Under the pieces are notes generated by a model, which had not been told where the DNA came from, did no database searches, and worked only from the letters and a program-made list of their open reading frames with translations. DNA of 64,000 bases from the NCBI RefSeq assembly GCF_014197615.1, contig NZ_JACIFY010000022.1, forward strand, positions 43,949 through 107,948, written 5' to 3'. This DNA comes from Rhizobium esperanzae. Lineage in GTDB: Bacteria > Pseudomonadota > Alphaproteobacteria > Rhizobiales > Rhizobiaceae. The translations under genes were made by a program, and so were the position numbers. Below, one piece after another: positions 32,749-42,170 of this stretch. Positions within the stretch are counted from its first letter, which is position 1; every line of letters starts with the position of its first letter.

Positions 32749-34109
32749 TGGGTCAACCGAACGGCAGAGAGATATTGGGTGAAAAGCGTCGACAGCCCCG
32801 CCGTGATCTCGGTCGACGAGGATGCCGACAGGAACAGGCTCTTGGACGATGCGCAGGCGGCAAGCGCATAGGGGATGTAATCCCGGCGCGTGATGCTGGT
32901 CGACACGCTGCTATCCATCGTTCCGCCCCAGGTGTTCTTCCAGTTGGCGCTCGCCATGGTCGAGCCGACGGTTGCGTTGTAGCCCCAGTCCGAGGTGATC
33001 GGCAGATATTCGGTATAAAGCACGGCCATCGTATTGGATTGATTTTTCAGATAGCCGCACCAATCGGGATTGAGCGGCGCGACTTTGTTCCAGTATGCCC
33101 CGGATACAGCCTTCCCACTCTTCCATACGACACTGTCGGTTACCCATTCGCGCTTTGACTGGACGCCATCTGTCAGCAGGAGAACCAGTTTGAGCGGCGA
33201 GCCCGAGGAAGTTCCATCCCCTCCGGCGCCGACTTTCTGCTTGAGCGTGGCGAGCGAGACGTCGAAATAGGTGGCGGCCGTCGAGGTCGCGCTGGTGAGG
33301 CCATAGCTTGCAGTGGCAAGGCGGGTGCGCGCCGTGTCCGTGCTCAGCGTCGGGGCGAGAACCTCCGTCAGCGTATCACCCAGGCTATATAATCCGACCT
33401 TGATCCGTTCGTGATTCTTGTCGGATGTGTCGATCAGGCTGAGCACGTCCTTGACGGCGTCGCCGGCGACATCGGCGCGCAGCTTAATCTTCTTCTCCGC
33501 GCTGTATTCGTAGTTGTTGGCGTATGTCTTATTGCCGATGGTGTGGGCATCGCCGGTGTGGCAGGCAAACTGACAACCGATGCCGGAATACATTGTCGAC
33601 TGGCCAGCCGTCGTTGCCGCCAGGAGCATCGACGGCGATGTGTCGATGACGATATAGACATTGAGATAGGAGGTCGCCGGCCCCTTGACGGCACTTGCCA
33701 CGCTGACCGGAACGGTGTCGATGTTGGCGATCTTCATGAAGGTCGTCGGAACGGTGCCGCTCGCCGTCGCCGTGATATTGTGGTTGGCAGTATCGATGTT
33801 GATTTCGCCAAGCGTGTAGCTGTTTTCCACCTGTGCGTGGAACCAGTCGGTGACCTTGAGCTTGAGAGCGTCGGTGTCTCCGGTATTGTTGATCTGCTTG
33901 ACTGCGGCAATCAGCGCCGCATCGAGGTCGCTCTGCATCCTCTGGCGGACATTGTAGCTGCGAATATAGTCGAAGCTTGCGCCGACTGCAACGAGCATCG
34001 GCACCAGGCTGAGAGCGACGATGATCCCGACGTTGCCGGTTCTGTCCCTTCTAAGACCGCGAAGGGCTTCGAAGGCCCGGCCGAATGAATATGAAAAAAC
34101 CGACTTCAA
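32745..34109 (-). CDS. TadG-like protein with von Willebrand A domain
   Basis: 454 residues. The N-terminal TadE/G region (RDRTGNVGIIVALSLVPMLVAVGASFDYIRSYNVRQRMQSDLDAALIAA) carries the membrane helix. A vWA-like domain starts near residue 148 with an intact metal-adhesion motif (VYIVIDTSPSMLLAA, DxSxS) and LVLLLTDGVQ later. Members are large pilus-associated envelope proteins in Tad loci, possibly an adhesive tip or length-control factor. It is the first gene of the three-gene operon. Confidence 0.87.
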   Translation of the reverse strand: MKSVFSYSFGRAFEALRGLRRDRTGNVGIIVALSLVPMLVAVGASFDYIRSYNVRQRMQSDLDAALIAAVKQINNTGDTDALKLKVTDWFHAQVENSYTLGEINIDTANHNITATASGTVPTTFMKIANIDTVPVSVASAVKGPATSYLNVYIVIDTSPSMLLAATTAGQSTMYSGIGCQFACHTGDAHTIGNKTYANNYEYSAEKKIKLRADVAGDAVKDVLSLIDTSDKNHERIKVGLYSLGDTLTEVLAPTLSTDTARTRLATASYGLTSATSTAATYFDVSLATLKQKVGAGGDGTSSGSPLKLVLLLTDGVQSKREWVTDSVVWKSGKAVSGAYWNKVAPLNPDWCGYLKNQSNTMAVLYTEYLPITSDWGYNATVGSTMASANWKNTWGGTMDSSVSTSITRRDYIPYALAACASSKSLFLSASSSTEITAGLSTLFTQYLSAVRLTQ

Positions 34110-34417
34110 TAAAACACCGCCGTACAGAACATAAAAGAGTAAGGGAAAGATGTGTTAAGGACGCTTAAGTCTTTGTTAATTCTTGCTAGTTCCGGCCAAA
34201 ACGGGACGCGGTTACGCCGTTTGGTGCGCGTATTGGATATGTTTGCGAATTATGGATATTCGTAAGGCCGCGTCGCCGGCATGGCGCGCGTGCAGCAGCG
34301 ATCTGCCGTTCTCTTTCGGAGCAGGAGCAAGCTTTCCAGAGGATAAACCCGCGGTTGAGCCGCGGATTATCATGCTGATGGAATAACGCAACCGATCTGC
34401 CGACGAAAGGATGGATA
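34110..34417. other. 308-base region without gene
   Basis: Between the TadG-like gene and the end of pcaC. Holds the AT-rich leader of the tadG-like operon (about 34110-34190, with TTAAGGACGCTTAAG, an imperfect dyad). I see no coding potential in the remainder. Confidence 0.5.
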
Positions 34418-34798
34418 TCAGGCCTTGTCCACTTCGGCAAAGACTTCGCGCGCCAGCCGGAAGGCTTCCACGCCGGCCGGGATGCCGGCATAGATGGCGA
34501 GCTGCATCAGCGTATCCTTGATTTCTTCGCGGCTGCAACCGTTCGTCAGAGCGCCCTTCATGTGCAGTTTGAACTCGTGGCTCCGGTTCAGGGCGCCGAG
34601 CATGACGAGGTTCAGAAGACTTTTGTCGCGGCGGGTGAGGGCTGATCGCCCCCAGCCGGCACCCCAGCAATATTCGGTGACGAGGTTCTGGAAGTCCCGA
34701 TTGAAATCGTCGGCTGCACCAAGCGCCTTCTCCACATAGTCGGCGCCGAGAACTTCCTTGCGGATCGCCAGGCCGCGTTCGAACATTTCTTGCGACAT
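34418..34798 (-). CDS. pcaC: carboxymuconolactone decarboxylase family protein (4-carboxymuconolactone decarboxylase)
   Basis: 126 residues, standard for PcaC. Family blocks: FERGLAIRKEVLGADYVEKAL, NLVTEYCWGAGWGRSALTRRDKSLLNLVMLGALNRSHEFKLHMKGALTNGCSREEIKDTLMQLAIYAGIPAGVEAF, including the conserved Glu and His of the decarboxylase motif. It would convert 4-carboxymuconolactone to 3-oxoadipate enol-lactone in protocatechuate breakdown. No other pca gene is in the window. Its ATG overlaps the stop of a gene remnant (TAATG), so it once was, or still is, coupled to an upstream open frame. Confidence 0.85.
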   Translation of the reverse strand: MSQEMFERGLAIRKEVLGADYVEKALGAADDFNRDFQNLVTEYCWGAGWGRSALTRRDKSLLNLVMLGALNRSHEFKLHMKGALTNGCSREEIKDTLMQLAIYAGIPAGVEAFRLAREVFAEVDKA

Positions 34799-34977
34799 TA
34801 CAAGTCTCCTTCATTGTCGACGGGATTGCCGGAAACACCTATAGCCGGGATTTCCACGGCGATGATATCCCCGGCCTCAATGAAGCCGATCTGGCGGCGA
34901 GGGGCGCGCCAGCCTTCATCCGTATCCGGCCGGAGCCGGCTTTCGAAGCGCGCGATCAACGCCTCGGCGGCAATCGC
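34798..34977 (-). pseudogene. C-terminal remnant of another enzyme gene, probably fumarylacetoacetate-hydrolase family
   Basis: Sixty codons without a start. The stretch RAPRRQIGFIEAGDIIAVEIPAIGVSGNPV looks like the last strands of fumarylacetoacetate hydrolase family proteins (.GD.V.VEI.GIG.L.NPV). The stop overlaps the pcaC start as TAATG and its AAGGAG serves pcaC, so it is the tail of a gene that was translationally coupled to pcaC. Its 5' part is missing: the frame runs straight into, and in phase with, the stop codon of the sugar-binding-protein gene. This implies a deletion or insertion junction at about 34978. Family assignment is tentative. Confidence 0.5.
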
Positions 34978-36228
34978 TCAGCGCTGCGTCAGCAGGTCGT
35001 GCAGGCGTTTCTGAACCTCTTGCGGAGACGTGTCCCTGTTGTTGAAAAAGTCGCCCACCACGGCGATCCAGCCCTCCGACATCTGGGTCGGCATGGCCTG
35101 GGATTGGGCGCTGACTTCGCCCTTCTTGGCCTTGATCATCTCCAATCCGAGCTTGCCGCATCGATCAAGTCCCGACGGGTCGACATCGGTGCGCACGGGC
35201 AGCGATCCCTTGATCCGGCTGAACGCCACCTGATTGTCCCGGTCTAGCACCATGCGGGCGAAAGCCTCCTGCGCCTCTGCCGTGCCGTCCCGATTGGTCA
35301 GCGGGAAGGCAAAGGCATCGATCACCATAAAATAGGCGATTGATGTGCCAGGAACCAGGCTGCAATCGAAATCCTTGTCGACGCGGTAGCCCCGCGCCGC
35401 AAGCTCGCCCTTGGCCCAGTCACCCATGAACTGCATGCCGGCCTTGCCCTGGCCTACCGCCGTCGTGGCATCAGCCCATGTCTTGTCCTTTCGCTGTTCG
35501 ATCGGTTCGACATAGTTGGACAGGCGCAGCAGCACATCCAGGGCTTCGATCATGCGGGGGTCCTGCACCAGATCGGCGTCGCCGCTCATCAGGCGGGCAT
35601 AACCTTCCGGGCCGAACTTCTGATAGACGATGTCATTGAAAATGAGCGACACCTCCCATCGTGAGGCGCCGAGCGCAATTGGCAGGCGTCCCGTCGCCTT
35701 GATCTTTTCGGCCGCGTCAAAGAGTTCTTCCCAGGTTTGCGGTGTCTTCACGCCGGCTTCGGCCAGCGCTGTCGTGCTCGTCCAGAGCCAGTTTTCAGCA
35801 TGAATATTACTCGGCGCAAAATAGACTTTTCCCTTGTAGGAGATCCGGTCGAGAACCGTTGCAGGGATGACGTCCTGCCAATGATCGGCTTGCGCGACAT
35901 CATCGATATCCTGCACGATGCCCATTTCCGGCAGTTCGCGCGATCCCTCGTTCGCATTCCACTGCATCACCGCCGGCGCATATCCGTTGGCGACGCGATC
36001 GCTCACCACCCGCTGGACGGCAACCTTGTTCTCCGCCGGCATGTCGACCCAACGGTTGCCGGCAGCGGTCCAGGCCTTGCGGTAAACGTCGAGCGCTGCG
36101 GACTCGCTTTTCGATACCCAGTAATGCACGACGTCCACCGCCAGGCCTTCTTCGGCAAAAGCCTGTGCCGCGGGAGCCGCCGCCGCGAGTGCCGCAGCAA
36201 GCCATGCCCGTTTGATTGTCCGGTTCAT
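34978..36228 (-). CDS. ABC-type sugar-binding protein (extracellular solute-binding family 1), orphan
   Basis: 416 residues. Signal peptide MNRTIKRAWLAAALAAAAPA cut near AFAEE. Family 1 features: AVDVVHYWVSKSESAALDVYRKAW, then TWEELFDAAEKIKATGRLPIALG and GKAGMQFMGDWAKGELAARGY. Such proteins bind oligosaccharides in the periplasm. No permease or ATPase gene is near. Instead it follows, after 55 bases, a membrane GGDEF-EAL protein with a periplasmic loop, so it may act as a sugar-sensing partner of that enzyme rather than in transport. This role is inference. Confidence 0.88.
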   Translation of the reverse strand: MNRTIKRAWLAAALAAAAPAAQAFAEEGLAVDVVHYWVSKSESAALDVYRKAWTAAGNRWVDMPAENKVAVQRVVSDRVANGYAPAVMQWNANEGSRELPEMGIVQDIDDVAQADHWQDVIPATVLDRISYKGKVYFAPSNIHAENWLWTSTTALAEAGVKTPQTWEELFDAAEKIKATGRLPIALGASRWEVSLIFNDIVYQKFGPEGYARLMSGDADLVQDPRMIEALDVLLRLSNYVEPIEQRKDKTWADATTAVGQGKAGMQFMGDWAKGELAARGYRVDKDFDCSLVPGTSIAYFMVIDAFAFPLTNRDGTAEAQEAFARMVLDRDNQVAFSRIKGSLPVRTDVDPSGLDRCGKLGLEMIKAKKGEVSAQSQAMPTQMSEGWIAVVGDFFNNRDTSPQEVQKRLHDLLTQR

Positions 36229-36283
36229 TCTCTGCCCTTCTTTCAATTGATCGATCCTGCCGCATCGTTTCTGTGCGCTGCGC

Positions 36284-38395
36284 TCAGGAGATGGATTCAA
36301 CCCGCAATCTACGTGATCGCCCTGCTATCCCGCGCAGGGCCGGCCGCCGGGCCAGCCGTTCGACCGCTGCGAGAGCCGGTTCCGGCTTGGCGTAGAGATA
36401 ACCCTGGCCAATCTCGCAACCGGCGTTCAAAAGGAAATGACGCTGGCTTTCCTCCTCGATGCCTTCCGCGACGCATCGCTTTCCGAGGTTGCGGGCGAGA
36501 TCGATGATCGCCCGGATGATCTGCTCGGAGCGAATATCCTTGCCGATTTCGGCCACGAAGCTGCGGTCGATCTTGAGCTCGTCGAAAGGGAAGTCGCGCA
36601 GATGCACGAGCGAGGCGAAGCCGGTGCCGAAATCATCGAGCGAGATCGCCACCCCGTGCTTGCGGAAACGAGAGATGGTTTCGGCGATCTGATCGGCGCC
36701 GCGATTGAGGAAGACGTCCTCAGTGACTTCGATGGCAAAATCACGCCAGTCGAGCCGGTTCGCTTTGACCGCCGCTGCAATGAGGTCGTAACCGTCTTGG
36801 CTGACCAGAAGGGCTTCCGTCAGGTTGATGGCGACCGACCCCACGTTCAGCCCCGCAGCCTTCCATGCTCTCAGATCACGAGCGACGATGCCGATGATAC
36901 AGCGCGTCATGCTGTTGATGAGATGGCCTTCCATGAGCGGCAGGAAGCGGCCGGGCGGCAGAATGCCGAGTTGGGGGTGGTGCCAGCGCACCAGCGCTTC
37001 AAAGCCCAGATGCTCGCCGGTCTGCAGATTGACCTTCTGCTGATAGTAGACGACGAACTCGTCGCGGTCGGCAGCAAAGGCGAGGGCTGCGGCGAGCCGG
37101 TTCTGCTCAAGCCGCTGGGCGAAGGATGCCTCATCGAAGATGACGGCAGTATTGCGCTTGGCCTTGGCGGCATAAAGCGCCAGATCGGCGATGCGCATGA
37201 GGGTTGCCTCATCGGATGCATGGCCGGGCACGACCGCGCCGCCGACGCTGGCCGAAACCGGCAGCAGCCGGCCCTCGAAGCGACATTCCGTGGCAATGGC
37301 TGCAACGGCGCGTTCGGCAATTCCTTCCAGCGTCGCCGTATCCGATATTCCCGGAATGAGAGCGGCAAACTCGTCGCCGCCAAGCCGTGCCACGACGTCG
37401 CCGGCGCGGAAAGTCTTCTGCAGCGCGCTCGCAACATGGTTCAGAACCGCATCCCCGGCCGGGTGACCGAAGCTGTCATTGATGGCCTTGAAGTGGTCGA
37501 GATCGACCAGCAGCATGGAAAAGCCGGCGCCCGTCCGTTCTACGGAGCTGAAAAGCCCGTTCAGCGCCTCATTGAAGGAAGATCGATTGCCAAGGCCCGT
37601 CAGCGTGTCCGTATGGGCCAGATGCGTCAGCTTGATCTCGAAATCGAGCGTCCGGCGGTGCTCGGTGCGCAGCTTTATCAGCAGCGGTATAAACAGAATG
37701 AGGGTCGCCAGGATGAGTGTTGCCGCAGTGAGGCTCAGAAGCACTGCGCTGATCAGGCGGGTGTGATCGATGCTCACATCGCTCCGGTCATGCGCGCTCT
37801 CGATCAAGGCGCTGAACTGACGCATGAGCATGCTGTCGGAAGAGACGGCGAAGTCGATCGGTCCCCAGAAACTGTAACGCTCCCGCCGGTCCTGCAATTT
37901 CGCGGTGACGACGCGTTCGGCTCGTTGAAGAAAATCTTCCAGCCGCCCGTCGAGTTCCAGGCGCAGCTTCTCCGATGCCGCGTCCCGCCCGTTCAGCCGT
38001 TCGAGAAGGTTCGCCTCGACCTCGACATTCAGCGCGTTCAACTGTGCGCTCATGGCGCGGATGTCGTCGATCGCTCCTTGAACGTCCTTGAGCATGGGCC
38101 GGACGATATATTCGGGCATATTCGGATCGGCCGAAGCGCGCATGATCGCCCGGGTCTGATTGCCAAGCTGCTGGAAGCGAATGAATTGGCGGCCGATCAG
38201 ATAGCTGATGTTCTGCTGCAGGGAATGACGATCGAGTGCCACCTTGACCGTCAGGAAGGTTGCCCCGATCAGAACCGTCATGACGACGACGGCAAGCACG
38301 TAATGGCGCCCGATGGAGCGGATATATTTCGCCACGGAAGAGCGGGACTCGCCGGGCGGTGTCACCGTGTTTTCCAAATCCGAACCAACCCCCAT
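36284..38395 (-). CDS. membrane-bound GGDEF-EAL protein (c-di-GMP synthesis/breakdown)
   Basis: 703 residues. Two membrane helices (HYVLAVVVMTVLIGATFLTV near 35 and LISAVLLSLTAATLILATLILFIPLLI near 220) bracket a helical periplasmic domain of about 160 residues. The GGDEF domain has an intact active site (ARLGGDEFAALIPG); the EAL domain keeps FEALVRWHHP, the Asp pair in ISLDDFGTGFASL and KIDRSFV. Both activities are therefore possible. It is the first gene of an operon with the sugar-binding protein, which may bind the periplasmic domain and set c-di-GMP output according to sugar availability. Confidence 0.9.
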   Translation of the reverse strand: MGVGSDLENTVTPPGESRSSVAKYIRSIGRHYVLAVVVMTVLIGATFLTVKVALDRHSLQQNISYLIGRQFIRFQQLGNQTRAIMRASADPNMPEYIVRPMLKDVQGAIDDIRAMSAQLNALNVEVEANLLERLNGRDAASEKLRLELDGRLEDFLQRAERVVTAKLQDRRERYSFWGPIDFAVSSDSMLMRQFSALIESAHDRSDVSIDHTRLISAVLLSLTAATLILATLILFIPLLIKLRTEHRRTLDFEIKLTHLAHTDTLTGLGNRSSFNEALNGLFSSVERTGAGFSMLLVDLDHFKAINDSFGHPAGDAVLNHVASALQKTFRAGDVVARLGGDEFAALIPGISDTATLEGIAERAVAAIATECRFEGRLLPVSASVGGAVVPGHASDEATLMRIADLALYAAKAKRNTAVIFDEASFAQRLEQNRLAAALAFAADRDEFVVYYQQKVNLQTGEHLGFEALVRWHHPQLGILPPGRFLPLMEGHLINSMTRCIIGIVARDLRAWKAAGLNVGSVAINLTEALLVSQDGYDLIAAAVKANRLDWRDFAIEVTEDVFLNRGADQIAETISRFRKHGVAISLDDFGTGFASLVHLRDFPFDELKIDRSFVAEIGKDIRSEQIIRAIIDLARNLGKRCVAEGIEEESQRHFLLNAGCEIGQGYLYAKPEPALAAVERLARRPALRGIAGRSRRLRVESIS

Positions 38396-39305
38396 TCGCG
38401 CTCCATCAGGAAAAGTATAAATTGGCCGAGCTGCCTTCAGCCCACCGGCTGTTCAGCCCGTTTTTAAAGACGGCTTGAATTTCTTGCTGCTGGAGCCCGC
38501 TGTTTGAAGCCGTCGCGTTTGCGCCGGATGGCAGCGTCACCATGATTTATCGGAGGATCGGCCCTCATGGCCTGAGTTCGCGCCGGAAAATGCAAGGCCT
38601 CACGTCATCGCTCGCTGGCAAGACTGGAGGCTCCCGGAGCGAGGCGGCTCCGCCCGTCAAGAGTTCGAGGCGACGGGGATATTCTGATCTGTCGGGCCGG
38701 ATCGGCGCGCGCCGTCTGCGCCATATCGAGAAAAACTGCTGCCATGTGCATGCGAATTATTGAACATTTTCCCCCTCTGAGCGCATGCCGTCTGCATTGA
38801 TGAGCAGCGCCTGTTTCGGCTTGTCCCGCAACCCGTCTTCATGGCGGAGAGGTACGGGCAGCACCTCGTTCGAATGGTTCAAAACTGCGGACAGTCTGGT
38901 TTCAGAAGCGTAAACGCCTTCGTGAAAAACTAACAAAACCAGATTCTTGCGAGAAGACCCGCACGAAAACATCGTGAATTGGCCACGCTGTTCGGATTCC
39001 GGATAAAAGCTATGTCCCTTTCCGGGCCAGTGGTGAAACCCTGGCAGGGCAAGTCGGCAATATCCAAATCGCGCGGTTCGATCCGGATCGCGCGTCGAAT
39101 GTGACGCGCTGCGGGAGGACGCAGCGATCTCTTAATTTTCTGGCCGCATTATTCAGGTCTGAGTGACGTGCAGTGGTTGCAGCGGCCCGGCGCTCCTGCG
39201 GTCTCATCTTCATCAGTTTGCGCCTCAAATGACTTGGGCGGCTTTCCTAGAGAATTCGCGGTCGGATGAATGACACATCCAGCCGTACGCATGGTGAGGA
39301 TATCC
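38396..39305. other. 910-base region without recognisable gene
   Basis: Divergent spacer between two GGDEF-EAL genes. Several short open frames (for example 38757-38972 on the minus strand, 71 codons; 38542-38763 on plus) have no ribosome site, family pattern or codon bias that I trust. Composition is locally more AT-rich around 38860-38990, where promoters are likely. The size suggests a decayed gene or a small-RNA locus. Confidence 0.4.
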
Positions 39306-41861
39306 ATGACGAAGTCGTCGTCCCAATCGCTCCAGCAGCCGGTCCTTTTCATGGAAGGCCGCGAGCGGGATGGAGCGCAACATCAGGACGCCGCCGTCGC
39401 CGGGCAAGCTCTTCCGGAAGTTTTGCTCGGCGTATGTCCCCTTCCCGTATTCTACAAGAACACGCATGGCCGTTATATCGGCTGCAACAAGGCTTTCGAA
39501 GACTTCGTTGGTCTCACGCGCGACGAGATCCTCGGGAAAACCGATTTCGATCTTCATCCGAAACATCTGGCCGAACTCTATTTTGCTGAGAGTGAGGCGC
39601 TCCTCCAAAGGGGTGGAGCCCAGTACACCGAGAGAAAGTTTACCACGGCAAATGGGGCCGTTCGGGACGTCGCCATCAACAAGGCAGTCTTGACCGGGGA
39701 AAACGGCGATCCAGCTGGCCTGATCGGCGCCGTCGTCGACATCACCGAGCACAAGCAGGTGCAGCGGGATCTCAAGAAGGCGCTCGAATTCGCAGAGGGG
39801 ATCATTACTGCCATTCCGGATGTTCTGTTCGAAGCGGACGAAGACGGCCGCTATCTGCAGGTCTGGACGCGAAACCCCGAACTGCTGGCCCAGCAGAAGG
39901 AGATGCTGGTGGGCAAGACCGTCAACGACGTTCTTGCGTCCGATCAGGCGGCCATTGCGATGGAGGCGCTTCGGGCGGCCGGCAAAGAGGGCGTTGCCTA
40001 TGGCCGATGCATCCGCATCTCGCTACCGAACGGCGAGACGCGCTGGTTCGAACTCTCTGTCGCAAGACGACCGGGCGGCGATCCCGCCGCCGCGACGCTC
40101 CTGGCATTCTCGCGTGACATTACCGAGCGAAAACAGGCGGAAGACGCCATCAATTCGGTGCGGACGCAGCTGCTCAGCGTGCTTCAGACCATGCCCGATA
40201 TGGTCTGGGCCAAGGACATGGATGGTGTCTATCTGCTGTGCAACCACGCGTTCGAGCGGTTGACCGGAATGGCGGAAGCCGACGTCGTCGGGAAAACGGA
40301 TAGCGAACTGTTCGACATCGAAAGGGCTCGGTCTTTTCGGGAAACGGACAGGGCGGCGATTGAGGCCGGAGAGTGCATCCTGAGTGATGAGGAATGGGTC
40401 GTTTCCCAGGAGAGCGGTGAATCCGTTCTTCTTGAAACGCGCAAGGTGCCGATCATGGATGCAGGTGGAGACGTCGTTGGGGTCCTCGGTGTGGCGCGCG
40501 ACGTGACCGAGTTGAACGTCTCACGCCAGAAAATCCACCAGATGGCCTTTTTCGATCCTTTGACGTCGCTGCCGAACCGATCGCTTTTCAACGATCGGCT
40601 GCGGCAGATGCTCACCTCGGCCGGATCGCGGGGCCAGCGGGCCGGTGTGATGCTGATCGATATCGACCATTTCAAGGTGGTCAACGACACGATGGGACAT
40701 CCCGTCGGCGATCAATTGCTCTGTCAGGCGGCCGCACGTCTCAATGCGAGTGTGCGCGACTACGATACCGTCGCCCGTCTCGGCGGCGACGAATTCGCGA
40801 TCCTGCTGCCGGAGCTTCGGCAAGGCGACGATCTCGGCCGGATCGCCAGTAACATTCTCGAAAAATTCAGGGCAAGTTTCCTGCTGGACGGCCAGGAAGT
40901 CTTCATTTCATGCAGCGTCGGCATCGCGCTCTATCCCGATGACAGCACTGATGCCAACGACCTGGTGAAATACGCCGACTCGGCGATGTATCTCGCCAAA
41001 CGCTCCGGGCGAAACAGTTTCCGCTTCTATTCGAAGGATCTGACCGCGAACGCCGAGGAACGCATGCGGCTGGAGTCGGAATTGCGCCGCGCCATCGAGC
41101 GCCAGGAATTGGAATTGCACTATCAGCCGAAGGTGCTCCTGGAGAACGGCGCCATGGTCGGCTCCGAAGCCTTGCTGAGATGGCGTCACCCTGAAATGGG
41201 CATGATTCCTCCCGCCCGTTTCATTCCGGTCGCCGAAGACACGGGGCTGATCGTGGAACTCGGGCGGTGGGTGCTGCGCGAGGCCTGCCAGACGGCGACC
41301 GAGTTGAACGCCGACGGCCGCTCACCGCACAAGGTGGCGATCAATCTCTCGGTCAAGCAGTTCCAATCTGCCGGACTGGTAAAGTCGATCGCCGAAATTC
41401 TCGACGAGACCGGCTGCCGCGCGGAATGGGTCGAGATCGAAATAACCGAAAGCCTTCTGCTCGATCAGAAGAATGAAACGCTGCAGGCGCTCTCTGAACT
41501 TCGAAGCATGGGATTTTCGATTGCCATCGATGATTTCGGCACCGGCTATTCGGCGCTCAACTATCTCGCGCGCTTTCCGATCGATACGCTGAAGATCGAC
41601 CGATCGTTCATCAACAGCACCGACAGACGTAACGAGGAGCTGGTCAAGGCGATCCTGTCCATTGCGCGCTGTCTCGGACAGAGCGTGGTGGCAGAGGGCG
41701 TTGAAACCACCGAGCAGGCAGCTTTCCTGGCGGCAAATGGATGCGGTTCGGCGCAGGGGTTCCTCTACAGCAAAGCCGTGCCCAAGGCCGATATCATCGC
41801 GCTCAGGCTGCGCTCTGCTGCAAGCGGGGCCAACCCGGGCGAGACGCGGTCCTGCGGGTGA
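39306..41861 (+). CDS. multi-PAS GGDEF-EAL protein
   Basis: 851 residues from the ATG preceded by GTGAGGA. Three PAS domains: residues about 35-155 (PLPVFYKNTHGRYIGCNKAFEDFVG ... AVVDITEHK), 165-290 (AIPDVLFEADEDGRYLQVW ... FSRDITERK) and 290-415 (TMPDMVWAKDMDGVYLLCNHAFERLTG ... ARDVTELN). GGDEF follows with HFKVVNDTMGHPVGD and ARLGGDEFAILLPE, then EAL with GSEALLRWRHP, EITESLL, IDDFGTGYSAL, KIDRSFI and VAEGVET. All catalytic motifs are present. No membrane helix, so it is a cytosolic sensor; PAS ligands unknown. Confidence 0.93.
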   Translation: MTKSSSQSLQQPVLFMEGRERDGAQHQDAAVAGQALPEVLLGVCPLPVFYKNTHGRYIGCNKAFEDFVGLTRDEILGKTDFDLHPKHLAELYFAESEALLQRGGAQYTERKFTTANGAVRDVAINKAVLTGENGDPAGLIGAVVDITEHKQVQRDLKKALEFAEGIITAIPDVLFEADEDGRYLQVWTRNPELLAQQKEMLVGKTVNDVLASDQAAIAMEALRAAGKEGVAYGRCIRISLPNGETRWFELSVARRPGGDPAAATLLAFSRDITERKQAEDAINSVRTQLLSVLQTMPDMVWAKDMDGVYLLCNHAFERLTGMAEADVVGKTDSELFDIERARSFRETDRAAIEAGECILSDEEWVVSQESGESVLLETRKVPIMDAGGDVVGVLGVARDVTELNVSRQKIHQMAFFDPLTSLPNRSLFNDRLRQMLTSAGSRGQRAGVMLIDIDHFKVVNDTMGHPVGDQLLCQAAARLNASVRDYDTVARLGGDEFAILLPELRQGDDLGRIASNILEKFRASFLLDGQEVFISCSVGIALYPDDSTDANDLVKYADSAMYLAKRSGRNSFRFYSKDLTANAEERMRLESELRRAIERQELELHYQPKVLLENGAMVGSEALLRWRHPEMGMIPPARFIPVAEDTGLIVELGRWVLREACQTATELNADGRSPHKVAINLSVKQFQSAGLVKSIAEILDETGCRAEWVEIEITESLLLDQKNETLQALSELRSMGFSIAIDDFGTGYSALNYLARFPIDTLKIDRSFINSTDRRNEELVKAILSIARCLGQSVVAEGVETTEQAAFLAANGCGSAQGFLYSKAVPKADIIALRLRSAASGANPGETRSCG

Positions 41862-42170
41862 ACGCCGCTGGAAAATGATGATTTGGGCGCGATCCGAGCG
41901 GCAGGAGCAGATGGCGCCGCGATCCGAAAATGTGCGATTGCCGCAGCCCTATCCACTTGGCGCAGCAAAGCTGTCATGGGAATTCCGGCCCGCGCAAAAA
42001 TAGGAATTTGTTAAGGCTGAGGCGGTGTTTATGGCCGCACGAACACAGGCAACTCGCTGCAATGAATAGTGAGGATGTTCCGGGCGATCGGCATGAAATA
42101 GGCCATCCCTTTGAGCCATCGGATCCGGAGACATGAGCGTTTCCTCTCCGCCAGAACAACGAAACAAAGA
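41862..42170. other. 309-base region without clear gene
   Basis: Spacer between the PAS-GGDEF-EAL gene and a small open frame. I see no conserved structure, only the probable promoter region of the small gene. Confidence 0.35.

Noticed and set aside
36437..38467. 676-codon open frame on the plus strand, antisense to the GGDEF-EAL gene
   Set aside because: Mirror frame caused by G/C-rich third positions; Arg/Gln/His-rich, no motifs, while the minus strand encodes perfect GGDEF and EAL motifs.
38757..38972. 71-codon minus-strand frame in the long spacer
   Set aside because: Some protein-like stretches but no ribosome site or known family; left as part of the unassigned region.
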